A DNA stretch of 64,000 bases from Pseudomonas sp. Marseille-Q3773. Its GTDB lineage: Bacteria; Pseudomonadota; Gammaproteobacteria; Pseudomonadales; Pseudomonadaceae. The notes under the pieces are model-generated. The model was not told where the DNA came from. It was given only the letters and a program-made list of their open reading frames with translations, and ran no database searches. Below are positions 52,325 to 63,053 of this stretch, piece after piece (positions within the stretch are counted from its first letter, which is position 1; the number at the start of each line of letters is the position of its first letter). The position numbers and the translations under genes are program-made. The stretch lies in the NCBI RefSeq assembly GCF_916618955.1, contig NZ_OU745390.1, forward strand, positions 4,216,001-4,280,000, in the 5' to 3' direction.

Positions 52325-53719
52325 ATGCCCGCCCACGATTTCGTCAGCCCCGACAACATCCGCGCGCAGTTCTCCGCCGCCATGTCGCTCATGTACAAAC
52401 AGGAAGTGCCCCTGTACGGCACGCTGCTGGAGCTGGTGAGCGAAATCAACCAGCAGGTCATGGCCCGGCAACCTGAAGTCGCCGAGGCTCTGCGCTGGAC
52501 AGGCGAGATCGAACGGCTGGACCAGGAGCGCCACGGGGCCATCCGCGTCGGCACTGCGCAAGAGCTGGCAACCATTGCCCGCCTGTTCGCGGTGATGGGC
52601 ATGCAGCCGGTTGGCTACTACGACCTCAGCTCCGCCGGGGTGCCGGTTCACTCCACCGCCTTCCGCGCAGTGCACGAGCAGTCGCTGCACGTCAGCCCGT
52701 TCCGCGTGTTCACCTCGCTGCTGCGCCTGGAACTGATCGACAACCCGCAGCTGCGTACATTGGCAGAGAGCATCCTGGCCAAACGCAAGATCTTCACCGA
52801 CCGCGCCCTTGAACTGATTGCCCAGTGCGAACGCGATGGTGGCCTGAACGCCGCAGATGCCGAGGCATTCGTGCAGGAAGCGCTGCACACCTTCCGTTGG
52901 CACCATGACGCCACCGTTACTGCGGAGCAGTACCAGCAGCTGCACGACCAGCACCGCCTGATCGCCGACGTGGTGGCCTTCAAGGGCCCGCACATCAACC
53001 ACCTGACCCCGCGCACGCTGGACATCGATGCGATCCAGGCCGGCATGCCGGCCAAGGGCATCCCGCCAAAGGCTGTGGTCGAAGGCCCGCCTACCCGCCG
53101 CCATCCGATCCTGCTGCGCCAGACCAGCTTCAAGGCCCTGCAGGAAAAGGTCGCCTTCAGCGACCAGCAGGGCAGCGAAGGCAGCCACACCGCGCGCTTC
53201 GGCGAAATCGAACAGCGCGGTGCGGCCCTGACGCCGAAAGGCCGCCAGCTGTACGACAAGCTGCTCGATGCCACTCGGGCCGCCCTGGGTGGCGTGCCGG
53301 CCGAGGCCAATGCCGAACGCTACATGGCGCTGCTGAAGGAGACCTTTGCCGAATTCCCGGACGACCTGGCACAGATGCGCCAGCAGGGGCTGGCGTACTT
53401 CCGCTACTTCGCCACCGAGAAAGGCCTGGCCGCGCGTGACCAGGATGACCGCCCGAGCACCCTGGAAGGGCTGATCGAAGCGGGTCATGTGCACTACGAA
53501 GCGCTGGTTTACGAGGACTTCCTGCCGGTGAGTGCGGCAGGGATCTTCCAGTCCAACCTGGGTGACGATGCGCACGCCGAGTACGGCAGCAATGCCAACC
53601 GCGCTGCGTTCGAAGCGGCGCTGGGCATGCAGGTGCAGGATGAGCTGGCCCTGTATGCGCTGAGCGAGCGAAGGTCGCTGCAGGCCTGTGCGCAAGCGTT
53701 GAACCTGGGTTCGATGTAA
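52325..53719 (+). CDS. hglS: 2-oxoadipate dioxygenase/decarboxylase HglS
   Basis: A 464-residue DUF1338 protein matching HglS of P. putida. HglS is a Fe(II) enzyme that turns 2-oxoadipate into D-2-hydroxyglutarate, joining D-lysine catabolism to central metabolism. The residues reported as metal ligands, H70, H226 and E294, and the substrate-binding R74 are all at the expected positions (QERHGAIR; GPHINH; RFGEIEQRG). It is single-gene, downstream of the LysR gene with a REPIN between, and converges on the chemoreceptor gene. Confidence 0.93.
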   Translation: MPAHDFVSPDNIRAQFSAAMSLMYKQEVPLYGTLLELVSEINQQVMARQPEVAEALRWTGEIERLDQERHGAIRVGTAQELATIARLFAVMGMQPVGYYDLSSAGVPVHSTAFRAVHEQSLHVSPFRVFTSLLRLELIDNPQLRTLAESILAKRKIFTDRALELIAQCERDGGLNAADAEAFVQEALHTFRWHHDATVTAEQYQQLHDQHRLIADVVAFKGPHINHLTPRTLDIDAIQAGMPAKGIPPKAVVEGPPTRRHPILLRQTSFKALQEKVAFSDQQGSEGSHTARFGEIEQRGAALTPKGRQLYDKLLDATRAALGGVPAEANAERYMALLKETFAEFPDDLAQMRQQGLAYFRYFATEKGLAARDQDDRPSTLEGLIEAGHVHYEALVYEDFLPVSAAGIFQSNLGDDAHAEYGSNANRAAFEAALGMQVQDELALYALSERRSLQACAQALNLGSM

Positions 53720-53734
53720 GGTTTCAGGTTGCAA

Positions 53735-53752
53735 GGGGCGCTCTGGCGCCCC
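53735..53752. terminator. Hairpin between hglS and chemoreceptor genes
   Basis: GGGGCGC / GCGCCCC with a TCTG loop, fifteen bases after the hglS stop and nine before the convergent gene's stop. No clear T-run. Confidence 0.5.
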
Positions 53753-53760
53753 CTGCGGTT

Positions 53761-55659
53761 TCAGCGGAAGCGGTCCACTTCCTGGCGCAACTGTGCCGCC
53801 AACCCTTCCAGTTCACGCGCGGTGAAGGCCAGTTCATTGGCCACCTCGCGCTGCTCGCCGTTGGCCTGGGCAATGCTCTGCAAGTTACGGCTGAGCAGCG
53901 TCGCGGTGCTGCTCTGCTCCTGGGTCGCAGTACTGATCACGGCAAATTGCTCACCGGCCGCACGGCTCTGCTCGTCGATACGCGCCAACGCCTGGGCCAC
54001 CTTGTCGTTGCGCTCCAGGCCTTCCTGCATCAGCTGGTTGCCTTGCTCCAGCGTGGTGATGGCGTGCCCGGTCTGCTGCTGGATGCTGGTGATCATGCTG
54101 GAAATCTCGTCCGTGGCCTGACGGGTGCGCGCAGCCAGCCCTCGCACCTCATCGGCCACCACGGCAAAGCCACGCCCCTGCTCGCCGGCACGGGCTGCCT
54201 CGATGGCAGCGTTCAACGCCAGCAGGTTGGTCTGCTCGGCGATCGCGGTGATCACGCTGATGATGCCGCCAATTTCCTGCGAGCGGGCGCCCAGGCTGTC
54301 CATCACCGTAGCGGTACCGCCAAGCGCCTCGGCAATCTGTGTCAACGAGCGCGACGCCTCGTCCATGGCATTGCGACCGATGCGAGTCTGCTGGGCGTTG
54401 TCACGGGCCATGCGCTCGGTGCCGGCCATGTTGTCGGCGATGTTCATCGAGGTGGCGCTGAACTCTTCCACCGCGCCAGCCATGCTGGTGATTTCGCCGG
54501 ACTGCTGGTCCATGCCTTCGCACGCGCCGGCCGACAGGCCAGCCAGCGAACGTGCACGGGTACTGACCTGCTCGGAGGCGCCGCGGATGTGCTCGACCAT
54601 GGTCGCCAGTGCTTCACCCATCTTGTTGAAGCTTCGCGCCAGCTGGCCGATCTCGTCATCGCTGGTCACGCTCAGGCGCGCCCCCAGGTCTCCCGCCCCA
54701 AGCGCTTCTGCCTGGCGCACCAGGTCGTCCAGCGGGCGCAGCTTGCGGCGCAACAGCCACAGCGTGGCGGCGACGGCCAGCAACATCGCCAGCAGGCTGC
54801 CGATGGCCAGGCGCAGGCCGACGCTCCAGGTCACTTGGCGAATTTCTGCCATCGGCATGCTGGCGACCACGGTCCAGGGCCCTTCGGCGAAGGGCGCGGT
54901 GGCGCTGTACAGCTGCTGGTCGGCATTGGCCGGTGGTACCAGCCAGGCACCCTTCTCGTCACGCAAGGCCAACGAACCGGTCTGGCCGATGCGGAAACGC
55001 GCCAGGTTGGCGAACTGGGCATTTTGCGCGTCGGTGTAGTCGAAGCCGACGAACAGCACGGCGATCACCCGGCCGCTGGCATCGCTCACCGGCACATAGC
55101 GGGTCATGTAGTTGCGCTCGAACAGCAAGGCGCGGCCCACATACATCTGCCCGGCCAGCAGTCGCGCATAGGCCGGGTGCTGGCGATCGAGCAGGGTACC
55201 GATGGCACGGCTGCCGTCCTGCTTCTTCAGGTTGGTGCTGATGCGCACGAAATCGTCACCGCTGCGCACGAACAGCGTGGCAATGCCGGCGGTCATCTGC
55301 TGGAAATCGTCGACCAGCTGGAAATCGTTGTTCAGCAGCTGGTTGCCCAGGTACAGGGCAGGCGTGGCCTGGCCGGCGACCTGCACGGTCTCGCCCGCAT
55401 GCAAGGACAGGCCCGAGGCGAAGCGCCGCTCGAACAGGCCGCTGAGGCGCTGGGTGTTGTCCTTGAGCGAGCCGTGGAAGGTAGCGAGCTGGTCGGCCAG
55501 CAAACGCGCCTCGCTGGCCAGGTGGGCCTGGCGGGTGGCGAGGTTGGCATCGTCCAGCGAGCGCAAGGCGAACAGGGTACTGCCGGAAATCACCAGCGCC
55601 AGCACGATGGCGAGGGCAACCCCCAGTTGCGAGGCGATTCGGGCACGCGGTTGAGACAT
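53761..55659 (-). CDS. Methyl-accepting chemotaxis protein with Cache-type sensor
   Basis: A 632-residue chemoreceptor. A membrane helix near residues 12-33 precedes a large periplasmic region (about 34-280) of the Cache_3-Cache_2 type, with [25 protein letters not shown] and [16 protein letters not shown] second helix (about 285-305), a HAMP domain ([21 protein letters not shown]) and the signalling hairpin with [35 protein letters not shown] follow. No C-terminal methyltransferase-tethering pentapeptide is present (ends QEVDRFR). The ATG at 55659 follows AGGAG. Ligand unknown. Confidence 0.92.
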   Translation of the reverse strand: MSQPRARIASQLGVALAIVLALVISGSTLFALRSLDDANLATRQAHLASEARLLADQLATFHGSLKDNTQRLSGLFERRFASGLSLHAGETVQVAGQATPALYLGNQLLNNDFQLVDDFQQMTAGIATLFVRSGDDFVRISTNLKKQDGSRAIGTLLDRQHPAYARLLAGQMYVGRALLFERNYMTRYVPVSDASGRVIAVLFVGFDYTDAQNAQFANLARFRIGQTGSLALRDEKGAWLVPPANADQQLYSATAPFAEGPWTVVASMPMAEIRQVTWSVGLRLAIGSLLAMLLAVAATLWLLRRKLRPLDDLVRQAEALGAGDLGARLSVTSDDEIGQLARSFNKMGEALATMVEHIRGASEQVSTRARSLAGLSAGACEGMDQQSGEITSMAGAVEEFSATSMNIADNMAGTERMARDNAQQTRIGRNAMDEASRSLTQIAEALGGTATVMDSLGARSQEIGGIISVITAIAEQTNLLALNAAIEAARAGEQGRGFAVVADEVRGLAARTRQATDEISSMITSIQQQTGHAITTLEQGNQLMQEGLERNDKVAQALARIDEQSRAAGEQFAVISTATQEQSSTATLLSRNLQSIAQANGEQREVANELAFTARELEGLAAQLRQEVDRFR

Positions 55660-55826
55660 GGTCAAGCTCCTGGCAAGAGGCCGGGATCGTCCTGATCACG
55701 TGGGCCACCCGCTTGTTGTCATCGGGAAGCGCGCCCTCTTCCGGGACGCTGGTGCCACTTGATCGGCGTCGCCAGGGAATACTTGAGTGTCGGACCGGGA
55801 TATTCGCAAACCTTTGCGCCTGGCAT

Positions 55827-56753
55827 TCAAAGCGTCGGCAGGATCTGCACATCGGGCAGGTCCACCGCCGCCGCTTCGTCCTGCAGGAACCTGCTCAGGC
55901 GCCGCAAGCGCTCCCCGCCCGGGCGGGTACGCGGCCACACCATGTAATAGTCCATGCCGCTGGGAACGGCGGTCGGCCACGGCAGGCTCAGGCGCCCCTG
56001 GGCCACGTCCTCGGCGACCATCAGCAGGTCTCCCATGGAGATGCCGTAGCCGCGCGCGGCCGCGATCATGCCGAGTTCCAGGGTATCGAATACCTGCCCG
56101 CCCTTGAGCGAAACCTGGTCGCCGAGGCCCATGCGCTCGAGCCAGGCGCGCCAGTCGCGCTTGTCCGGCGTCGGGTGCAGCAGCTCGATACCGGCCAGCC
56201 GTCGTTCGTCCCATGGGCCATCTGCGAGCAAGTCCGGCGCACCTACCGGGATCAGCAGTTCGGCGAACAACCGGCGCACCTCCCAGTCCGGCGGAAACAC
56301 GCCGTCGCTGAGCAGCACCGCACAGTCGAACGGTTCGTTGCTGAAGTCCACATGATCAACGTCCATCCAGGCACTGGTCAGTTGCACTTCGTTGCCGGGT
56401 TGCAGGTGCCGGAAGCGGCTCAGCCGCGCCAGCAGCCAGCGCATGGTCAGGGTCGAAGGCGCCTTCATGCGCAGGATGCCGTCCTCGCCACGCAAGCTCT
56501 CGCAGGCCCGCTCCAGCGCAGCGAAGCCTTCCCGCACGCCTGGCAGCAGCACCCGCGCTGCTTCGGTCAGTTGCAGGCTGCGGCCATTGCGCATGAACAG
56601 GCGACAGGCGAAATGGTCTTCCAATGTACGGATATGCCGGCTGATCGCGCTCTGGGTGATCGACAGCTCCTCACCGGCACGGGTGAACGAGCTCAGCCGG
56701 GCGGCGGCTTCGAATGCGCGCAGGGCATACAACGGAGGAAGCTGACGTGACAT
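55827..56753 (-). CDS. LysR-family regulator (GcvA-like)
   Basis: A 308-residue GcvA-type LysR regulator: LYALRAFEAAARLSSFTRAGEELSITQSAISRHIRTLEDHF is the helix-turn-helix, followed by a normal effector domain (LSSWMDV... LSLPWPTAVPSGMDYYMVWP). Divergent from the MATE transporter gene with 154 bases between them, so it probably controls that exporter. No inducer can be deduced. Confidence 0.87.
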   Translation of the reverse strand: MSRQLPPLYALRAFEAAARLSSFTRAGEELSITQSAISRHIRTLEDHFACRLFMRNGRSLQLTEAARVLLPGVREGFAALERACESLRGEDGILRMKAPSTLTMRWLLARLSRFRHLQPGNEVQLTSAWMDVDHVDFSNEPFDCAVLLSDGVFPPDWEVRRLFAELLIPVGAPDLLADGPWDERRLAGIELLHPTPDKRDWRAWLERMGLGDQVSLKGGQVFDTLELGMIAAARGYGISMGDLLMVAEDVAQGRLSLPWPTAVPSGMDYYMVWPRTRPGGERLRRLSRFLQDEAAAVDLPDVQILPTL

Positions 56754-56907
56754 GAGGCACCTGCCATGCGGGCTGGGAACGGTTCACCGGCAAGCATATA
56801 TGCATGAGTCCAACTCATGCCAACGATCGCTTTTATCCTTTTGTGCAAAGTTGACCAAAGCTTCAGAATCGCCCTTCGTTGATCGCCCCAGGAAGAAGGA
56901 CCGTCCC

Positions 56908-58296
56908 ATGCATGTCGCGCCCACTACAGAACTGAAGGCTTTGCTGCGCCTGGCCGGGCCACTGATCGCCTCGCAACTGGCGCACATGCTGATGGTGCTG
57001 ACCGACACCCTGATGATGGCCCGCATCAGCCCGCAGGCTTTGGCCGGCGGCGGCCTGGGCGCGGCGAGCTATTCGTTCGTGTCGATCTTCTGCCTGGGCG
57101 TGATCGCTGCGGTCGGCACATTGGTGGCGATCCGCAAGGGTGCCAACGACATCGAGGGCGCCACCCGCCTGGCGCAGAACGGCCTGTGGCTGGCCTGGGG
57201 CCTGGCGCTGTGCGCCGGGCTGGTGCTGTGGAACCTCGAGCCGGTGCTGTTGCTGTTCGGGCAAAAACCGGAAAACGTGGCTTCGGCCGCCGAATTCCTC
57301 ACCCTGCTGCCCCTCGCCCTGCCCGGCTACCTGACCTTCATGGCCTTGCGCGGCTTCACCAGCGCCTTGGGCCGCTCGACCCCGGTGATGATCATCAGCC
57401 TGGTGGGCACGGTGCTCAACTACCTGCTCAACGTGGCGCTGATCGAAGGCATGTTCGGCCTGCCGAAGCTGGGCCTGATGGGCATCGGCCTGGTCACCGC
57501 AGTAGTGTCTATGGGCATGGCCATCGCCCTGGCGCTGTATATTCGCTGGCACCCGGCCTATGCCGCCTACCCGCTACGCAAGGGCCTGTCGCGCCCGTCG
57601 CTGCCGGCCCTGCGCGAACTGTGGCGGCTGGGCCTGCCGATTGGTGGTACCTACATGGTGGAAGTCGGTCTGTTCGCCTTCGCCGCGCTGTGCATGGGTG
57701 TGCTGGGCAGTACCGAGCTGGCGGCGCACCAGATCGCCCTGCAGATCGTTTCCACCGCGTTCATGGTGCCGACCGGCTTGTCGTACGCGGTGACCATGCG
57801 GGTGGGGCTGTACTTCGGCGCCGGCAACCTGCTGGCAGCGCGCAGCGCCGGGCGGGTGGGCATCAGCTTCGGGGCGATGATCATGTTTGCCTTCGCCGCG
57901 TTGTTCTGGCTCCTGCCCGATACGCTGGTGGGACTGTTCATCGACCGCAACGACCCGGCCTTCGCGGCGATCTTCCAGCTGGCAGTGCAGCTGCTGGCGG
58001 TGGCGGCATGGTTCGAGCTGTTCGACGGCATGCAGACCATTGCCATGGGTTCGATCCGCGGGCTGAAGGACGCCAAGACCACTTTCCTGATCGGGCTGGT
58101 GTGCTATTGGCTAGTGGGGGCACCGAGCGCCTGGCTGTTCACCTTTACCCTGGGCGGTGGCGCGGTCGGGGTGTGGTGGGGGCTGGCGTTGGGGCTGGCG
58201 TGTGCGGCGGTGGCCCTGACCTTTGGCTTTGAGTGGCGGATGAAGCGGCTTTTGGGTAAGGCCGGGATTGGTGGTGCGGCGACGGCTTCGGCCTGA
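56908..58296 (+). CDS. MATE-family multidrug efflux protein (PmpM/NorM-like)
   Basis: A 462-residue multidrug and toxin extrusion transporter with twelve helices. Family blocks include RLAGPLIASQLAHMLMVLTDTLMMARISP near the N-terminus and STELAAHQIALQIVSTAFMVPTGLSYAVTMRVG in the second half. PmpM of P. aeruginosa, a close relative by sequence memory, is a proton-coupled exporter of quinolones and quaternary ammonium compounds. The start at 56908 follows GGAAGAAGGA. It is divergent from a LysR gene. Confidence 0.9.
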   Translation: MHVAPTTELKALLRLAGPLIASQLAHMLMVLTDTLMMARISPQALAGGGLGAASYSFVSIFCLGVIAAVGTLVAIRKGANDIEGATRLAQNGLWLAWGLALCAGLVLWNLEPVLLLFGQKPENVASAAEFLTLLPLALPGYLTFMALRGFTSALGRSTPVMIISLVGTVLNYLLNVALIEGMFGLPKLGLMGIGLVTAVVSMGMAIALALYIRWHPAYAAYPLRKGLSRPSLPALRELWRLGLPIGGTYMVEVGLFAFAALCMGVLGSTELAAHQIALQIVSTAFMVPTGLSYAVTMRVGLYFGAGNLLAARSAGRVGISFGAMIMFAFAALFWLLPDTLVGLFIDRNDPAFAAIFQLAVQLLAVAAWFELFDGMQTIAMGSIRGLKDAKTTFLIGLVCYWLVGAPSAWLFTFTLGGGAVGVWWGLALGLACAAVALTFGFEWRMKRLLGKAGIGGAATASA

Positions 58297-58301
58297 CTTG
58301 C

Positions 58302-58397
58302 GGGCCTCTTCGCGGGTAAACCCGCTCCCACAGGGACTGCGCAGGGTCTGAATCCTCTGCATAGCCTGTGGGAGCGGGTTCACCCGCGAAAGGGCCC
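58302..58397. repeat. REPIN after the MATE gene
   Basis: REP cores GCGGGTAAACCCGC (left) and GCGGGTTCACCCGC (right) with the usual TCCCACAGG tails, 33-base spacer, between two converging genes. Confidence 0.88.
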
Positions 58398-60064
58398 TAA
58401 AGGGCTGCGCCCAACTGGCAGCCGGTCGCCTGCAGCAAGAACTCCATCAACTCGCCCACCGGCAAAGGCTTGCTGACCAGGAAGCCCTGCACCTGGTCAC
58501 AACCGAACCCGCGCAACAAGGCCAGCTGCTCTTCACTCTCCACCCCCTCGGCCACCACTTCGAGGTTGAGGTTGTGCGCCAGGTTGATCATGGCGTGCAC
58601 CAGCTTGCGGTTCTCCTCACGCATTTCCATCTCTGCCACAAAACTGCGGTCCACCTTGAGCAAGGTGATCGGCAGGCTGTTGAGGTGCACGAACGAAGAG
58701 AACCCGGTGCCGAAGTCATCCAGCGAGAAACGCACGCCCAGGCGCCCCAAGGCATCCATGGTCTGGCGCACCAGCTCGTTGCGGCGCATCACCGCGGTTT
58801 CGGTCAGCTCGAACTCCAGCCAGCGGGCATCGACACCATGCTCGATTATCAGGCGGCTCAAGGTCGCCAGCAACTGGCTGTCCTGGAACTGGCGGAAACT
58901 CAGGTTGACCGCCATGTGCAACGGCTCCAGCCCGCCCTCGCACAGTGCCTGCATGTCACGCAGGGCACGGGAAATCACCCAGTAGCCCAACGGTACGATC
59001 AGGCCACTCTGCTCGGCCAGCGGCACGAACTCGCTGGGCGGCAACAGGCCACGTTCGGCATGGCGCCAGCGCACCAGCGCCTCCAGGCCGACGATGCGCC
59101 CGTCGGCCAGGTTCAGTCGCGGCTGGTAATGCAGCTCCAGCTCGTCACGACGCAAGGCGCGACGCAGTTCGCTCTCCAGGTCGGCAAGGCTGCGGGCATT
59201 ACGGTTGATACGCTCGTTGAACACGTGGAAGGTACAGCCCTGGCTACCCTTGGCCTGGCGCATGGCAATGTGCGCGTGCCACATCAGCGGGTCGGCCCCG
59301 CCCTGGACGCGCGCATGGGCCAGGCCCAGGCTGCAACCCAGCAGCAGGCTTTCGCCGTCGATCCAGTACGGCTCGGCCAACGCTTCGACAATGCGCTCGG
59401 CCATCCACTCGGCGCGGTTGGCGTCACGGCGGGTGTCGATCAGCAGGGCAAATTCGTCACTGCCCAGGCGCGCCAGCTGGTCACCCGCCTCCAGCTGCTG
59501 CTTCAGGCGTGCCACCACTTGCAGGATCAGGCGGTCGCCGCTCTGATGGCCAAGCGCATCATTGACGTGGCGGAAGTTGTCCAGGTCCAGGTGGCCAAGG
59601 GCAACGCCACGGCCTTCGTTCTCGGCCAGGCGCGCGGTGAGCAAGGCCTGGAAACCCTGGCGGTTGGCGATACCGGTCAACGGGTCCTGTTCGGCCAGCC
59701 GTTGCAGGGTGGCCACCAGCACGCCGCGCTCACGCACATGGCGCAGCGAGCGGCGCAAGGTATCGGCATTCAGCTGCTCGCGTACCAGCCAATCGCTGAC
59801 CGCACTCGGTGGCAGCTCGGGCTCGTGCTCGAGCAACAGGATGGTCGGCAGGTCGCAGCGCGCGGGTGCAGGCTGTAGCGCCGGGGTCGCCAGTACGACA
59901 GCCTGGCGGTCATGACGGAACAGGCTGTCTACCGCCTCCCAGTTGGGCGCAGTCAGCAGCACTGCAGCACCGTCCAATGCATGCACGCAGTCGCGCAGCA
60001 ATACGGTCCATTCCGGCTCATCAGCCAACAGCAGCAAACGCAGAGGTTCGACAGGCGTGGACAA
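58397..60064 (-). CDS. GSDEF-EAL cyclic-di-GMP protein
   Basis: A 555-residue protein. An N-terminal receiver-like domain (about 1-115) lacks clear phosphorylation residues. A GGDEF-family domain (about 125-285) has GSDEF in place of GGDEF (LARLGSDEFALLID), so the first glycine is replaced by serine and cyclase activity is doubtful. A complete EAL domain follows (about 300-550), with GLEALVRWRH, NLSFRQFQD, ELTETAVM, DDFGTGFSSF and VVAEGVESEEQ; its phosphodiesterase residues look intact. A c-di-GMP hydrolase regulated by the degenerate domain is the likely role. A candidate Fur site lies upstream. Confidence 0.9.
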   Translation of the reverse strand: MSTPVEPLRLLLLADEPEWTVLLRDCVHALDGAAVLLTAPNWEAVDSLFRHDRQAVVLATPALQPAPARCDLPTILLLEHEPELPPSAVSDWLVREQLNADTLRRSLRHVRERGVLVATLQRLAEQDPLTGIANRQGFQALLTARLAENEGRGVALGHLDLDNFRHVNDALGHQSGDRLILQVVARLKQQLEAGDQLARLGSDEFALLIDTRRDANRAEWMAERIVEALAEPYWIDGESLLLGCSLGLAHARVQGGADPLMWHAHIAMRQAKGSQGCTFHVFNERINRNARSLADLESELRRALRRDELELHYQPRLNLADGRIVGLEALVRWRHAERGLLPPSEFVPLAEQSGLIVPLGYWVISRALRDMQALCEGGLEPLHMAVNLSFRQFQDSQLLATLSRLIIEHGVDARWLEFELTETAVMRRNELVRQTMDALGRLGVRFSLDDFGTGFSSFVHLNSLPITLLKVDRSFVAEMEMREENRKLVHAMINLAHNLNLEVVAEGVESEEQLALLRGFGCDQVQGFLVSKPLPVGELMEFLLQATGCQLGAAL

Positions 60065-60122
60065 GCGGGCTCCTTAGGGCTTCACGGTGCAACGGAAGAG
60101 TCCGGGTATGCTACTGCACAAA

Positions 60123-60137
60123 TGAGAATGATTTTTA
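60123..60137. promoter_or_regulatory. Candidate Fur box upstream of the GSDEF-EAL gene
   Basis: TGAGAATGATTTTTA matches 12 of 14 positions of the 7-1-7 Fur inverted repeat TGATAAT-N-ATTATCA. It is 59-73 bases upstream of the GSDEF-EAL start codon. This is a motif match only. Confidence 0.4.
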
Positions 60138-60360
60138 AATTTGTGAGCGCAAAGCTGACGTAGCGTCCCGACGCATTTTGTCGTGCATCCTGCGCGAAAC
60201 GGACTCAGCCGGCAAATACGTTTTTTCCAGTACCTTGCATTACTCACACTAATACCGGCGTTCCCACAAAAGTCTGACTCAGACGTCAGACGGTCGCGCC
60301 ATAACGGGCCCATGCCTGATAGAATGCGCGGCTATTTTCTGGCGACCCCCGGTTTCTAGC

Positions 60361-62370
60361 ATGTCCCGACTCAATCCCCGGCAGCAGGAAGCCCGTGACT
60401 ATGTCGGCGGCCCTCTTTTGGTGCTCGCCGGTGCAGGTTCGGGCAAGACCAGCGTGATCACGCGCAAGATTGCCCACCTCATCCAGAACTGCGGCATCCG
60501 TGCCCAGTACATCGTGGCGATGACCTTCACCAACAAGGCCGCCCGCGAGATGAAGGAGCGGGTCGCCACCCTGCTGCGTCCGGGCGAAGGTCGTGGCCTG
60601 ACGGTGTGCACCTTCCACAACCTTGGCCTGAACATCATCCGCAAGGAGCACGAGCGCCTGGGTTACAAGCCAGGCTTCTCGATCTTCGACGAGTCCGACA
60701 TCAAGGCGTTGCTGTCGGACATCATGCAGAAGGAATACTCCGGCGACGACGGCATCGACGAGATCAAGAACATGATCGGTGCCTGGAAGAACGACCTGAT
60801 CCTGCCGCCGGAGGCGCTGGAAAAGGCGCGCAACCCGCGCGAGCAGACCGCCGCCATCGTCTACACCCACTACCAGCGCACGCTCAAGGCGTTCAACGCG
60901 GTGGACTTCGACGACCTGATCCTGCTGCCGGTCAAGCTGTTCCAGGAGCACCCCGACGTGCTGGAGCGCTGGCAGAACCGCGTGCGCTACCTGCTGGTGG
61001 ATGAATACCAGGACACCAACGCCAGCCAGTACCTGCTGGTGAAGATGCTGATCGGCATGCGCAACCAGTTCACCGTGGTCGGCGACGACGATCAGTCGAT
61101 CTATGCCTGGCGCGGCGCCCGGCCGGAAAACCTCATGCTGCTCAAGGAGGACTACCCCTCCCTGAAGGTGGTTATGCTGGAGCAGAACTACCGTTCCACC
61201 AGCCGCATCCTGCGCTGTGCCAACGTGCTGATCGCCAACAACCCGCACGCGTTCGAGAAGCAGCTGTGGAGCGAGATGGGGGTAGGTGACGAGATCCGCG
61301 TGATCCGCTGCAAGAACGAGGAAGCCGAGGCCGAACGCGTGGCCATGGAAATCCTCACCCTGCACCTGCGCACCAATCGCCCCTACAGCGACTTTGCCAT
61401 CCTTTACCGGGGCAACTACCAGGCCAAGCTGATCGAACTGAAGCTGCAGCATCACCAGGTGCCGTATCGCCTGTCGGGCGGCAACAGCTTCTTCGGCCGC
61501 CAGGAAGTCAAGGACCTGATGGCCTACCTGCGCCTGCTGGTGAACCCGGACGATGACAACGCCTACCTGCGAGTGATCAACGTACCACGCCGGGAAATCG
61601 GCTCCACCACCCTTGAAAAGCTCGGCAACTACGCCACCGAACGCGGCATATCGATGTATGCCGCCAGCGAGGAGCTGGGCTTGGGCGAGCACCTGGACGC
61701 CCGCTACACCGAACGCTTGCAGCGCTTCAAGCACTGGCTGGACGGGGTGCGCCACAAGGTCGCCCTGGAAGACCCGATTGCCGCACTGCACGAGATGATC
61801 CGCGACATCGACTACGAGAACTGGATCCGCCAGCAGACCGCCAGCGACAAGGCTGCCGAGTTCCGCATCAGCAACGTCTGGTTCCTGGTCGAAGCGCTGA
61901 AGAATACCCTCGAGAAGGACGAAGAGGGTGACATGACCATCGAGGATGCCATCGGCAAGCTGGTGCTGCGCGACATGCTTGAGCGCCAGCAGGAAGAGGA
62001 AGAGAACGCCGAGGGCGTGCAGATGATGACCCTGCATGCTTCCAAGGGCCTGGAGTTCCCCTACGTGTTCATCATGGGCATGGAAGAGGAAATCCTCCCG
62101 CACCGCTCCAGCATCGAGGCCGACACCATCGAAGAGGAACGCCGCCTGGCCTACGTGGGCATCACCCGCGCGCGCCAGACCCTGGCCTTCACCTTCGCCG
62201 CCAAGCGCAAGCAGTACGGCGAAATCATCGACTGCACGCCCAGCCGGTTCCTCGATGAACTGCCGCCGGAAGACCTGGCCTGGGAGGGCCTGGACGACGC
62301 GCCGGTCGAGGTCAAGGCGGCACGCGGCAACAACGCCCTGGCCGATATCCGGGCGATGCTCAAACGCTGA
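60361..62370 (+). CDS. rep: ATP-dependent DNA helicase Rep
   Basis: Rep (669 residues) is a superfamily 1A 3'-5' helicase that helps replication forks pass proteins. Motifs: Q motif LNPRQQEA, Walker A LAGAGSGKTSVITRK, Ia AMTFTNKAA, II LLVDEYQDTN, III VVGDDDQSIYAWRGA, IV LEQNYRS, V MTLHASKGLEFP and VI AYVGITRAR. Length is that of Rep rather than UvrD (about 720-730). The start is ATG at 60361, although no clear ribosome-binding site precedes it. xpt follows 60 bases later. Confidence 0.95.
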   Translation: MSRLNPRQQEARDYVGGPLLVLAGAGSGKTSVITRKIAHLIQNCGIRAQYIVAMTFTNKAAREMKERVATLLRPGEGRGLTVCTFHNLGLNIIRKEHERLGYKPGFSIFDESDIKALLSDIMQKEYSGDDGIDEIKNMIGAWKNDLILPPEALEKARNPREQTAAIVYTHYQRTLKAFNAVDFDDLILLPVKLFQEHPDVLERWQNRVRYLLVDEYQDTNASQYLLVKMLIGMRNQFTVVGDDDQSIYAWRGARPENLMLLKEDYPSLKVVMLEQNYRSTSRILRCANVLIANNPHAFEKQLWSEMGVGDEIRVIRCKNEEAEAERVAMEILTLHLRTNRPYSDFAILYRGNYQAKLIELKLQHHQVPYRLSGGNSFFGRQEVKDLMAYLRLLVNPDDDNAYLRVINVPRREIGSTTLEKLGNYATERGISMYAASEELGLGEHLDARYTERLQRFKHWLDGVRHKVALEDPIAALHEMIRDIDYENWIRQQTASDKAAEFRISNVWFLVEALKNTLEKDEEGDMTIEDAIGKLVLRDMLERQQEEEENAEGVQMMTLHASKGLEFPYVFIMGMEEEILPHRSSIEADTIEEERRLAYVGITRARQTLAFTFAAKRKQYGEIIDCTPSRFLDELPPEDLAWEGLDDAPVEVKAARGNNALADIRAMLKR

Positions 62371-63003
<633 letters not shown>

Positions 63004-63053
63004 GGCCGCTACGCGATCTCTGAGGTGCGCCCCATTTGTTGGACAATCTTTGA

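Noticed and set aside
29667..58397. A CRISPR array made of the repeated hairpin units
   Set aside because: Units are scattered, palindromic and paired in inverted orientation. They are REP/REPIN elements; no array, spacers of constant length or cas genes exist.
60286..62103. A 605-codon minus-strand frame opposite rep
   Set aside because: Mirror of a strongly conserved helicase; composition is typical of antisense translation.
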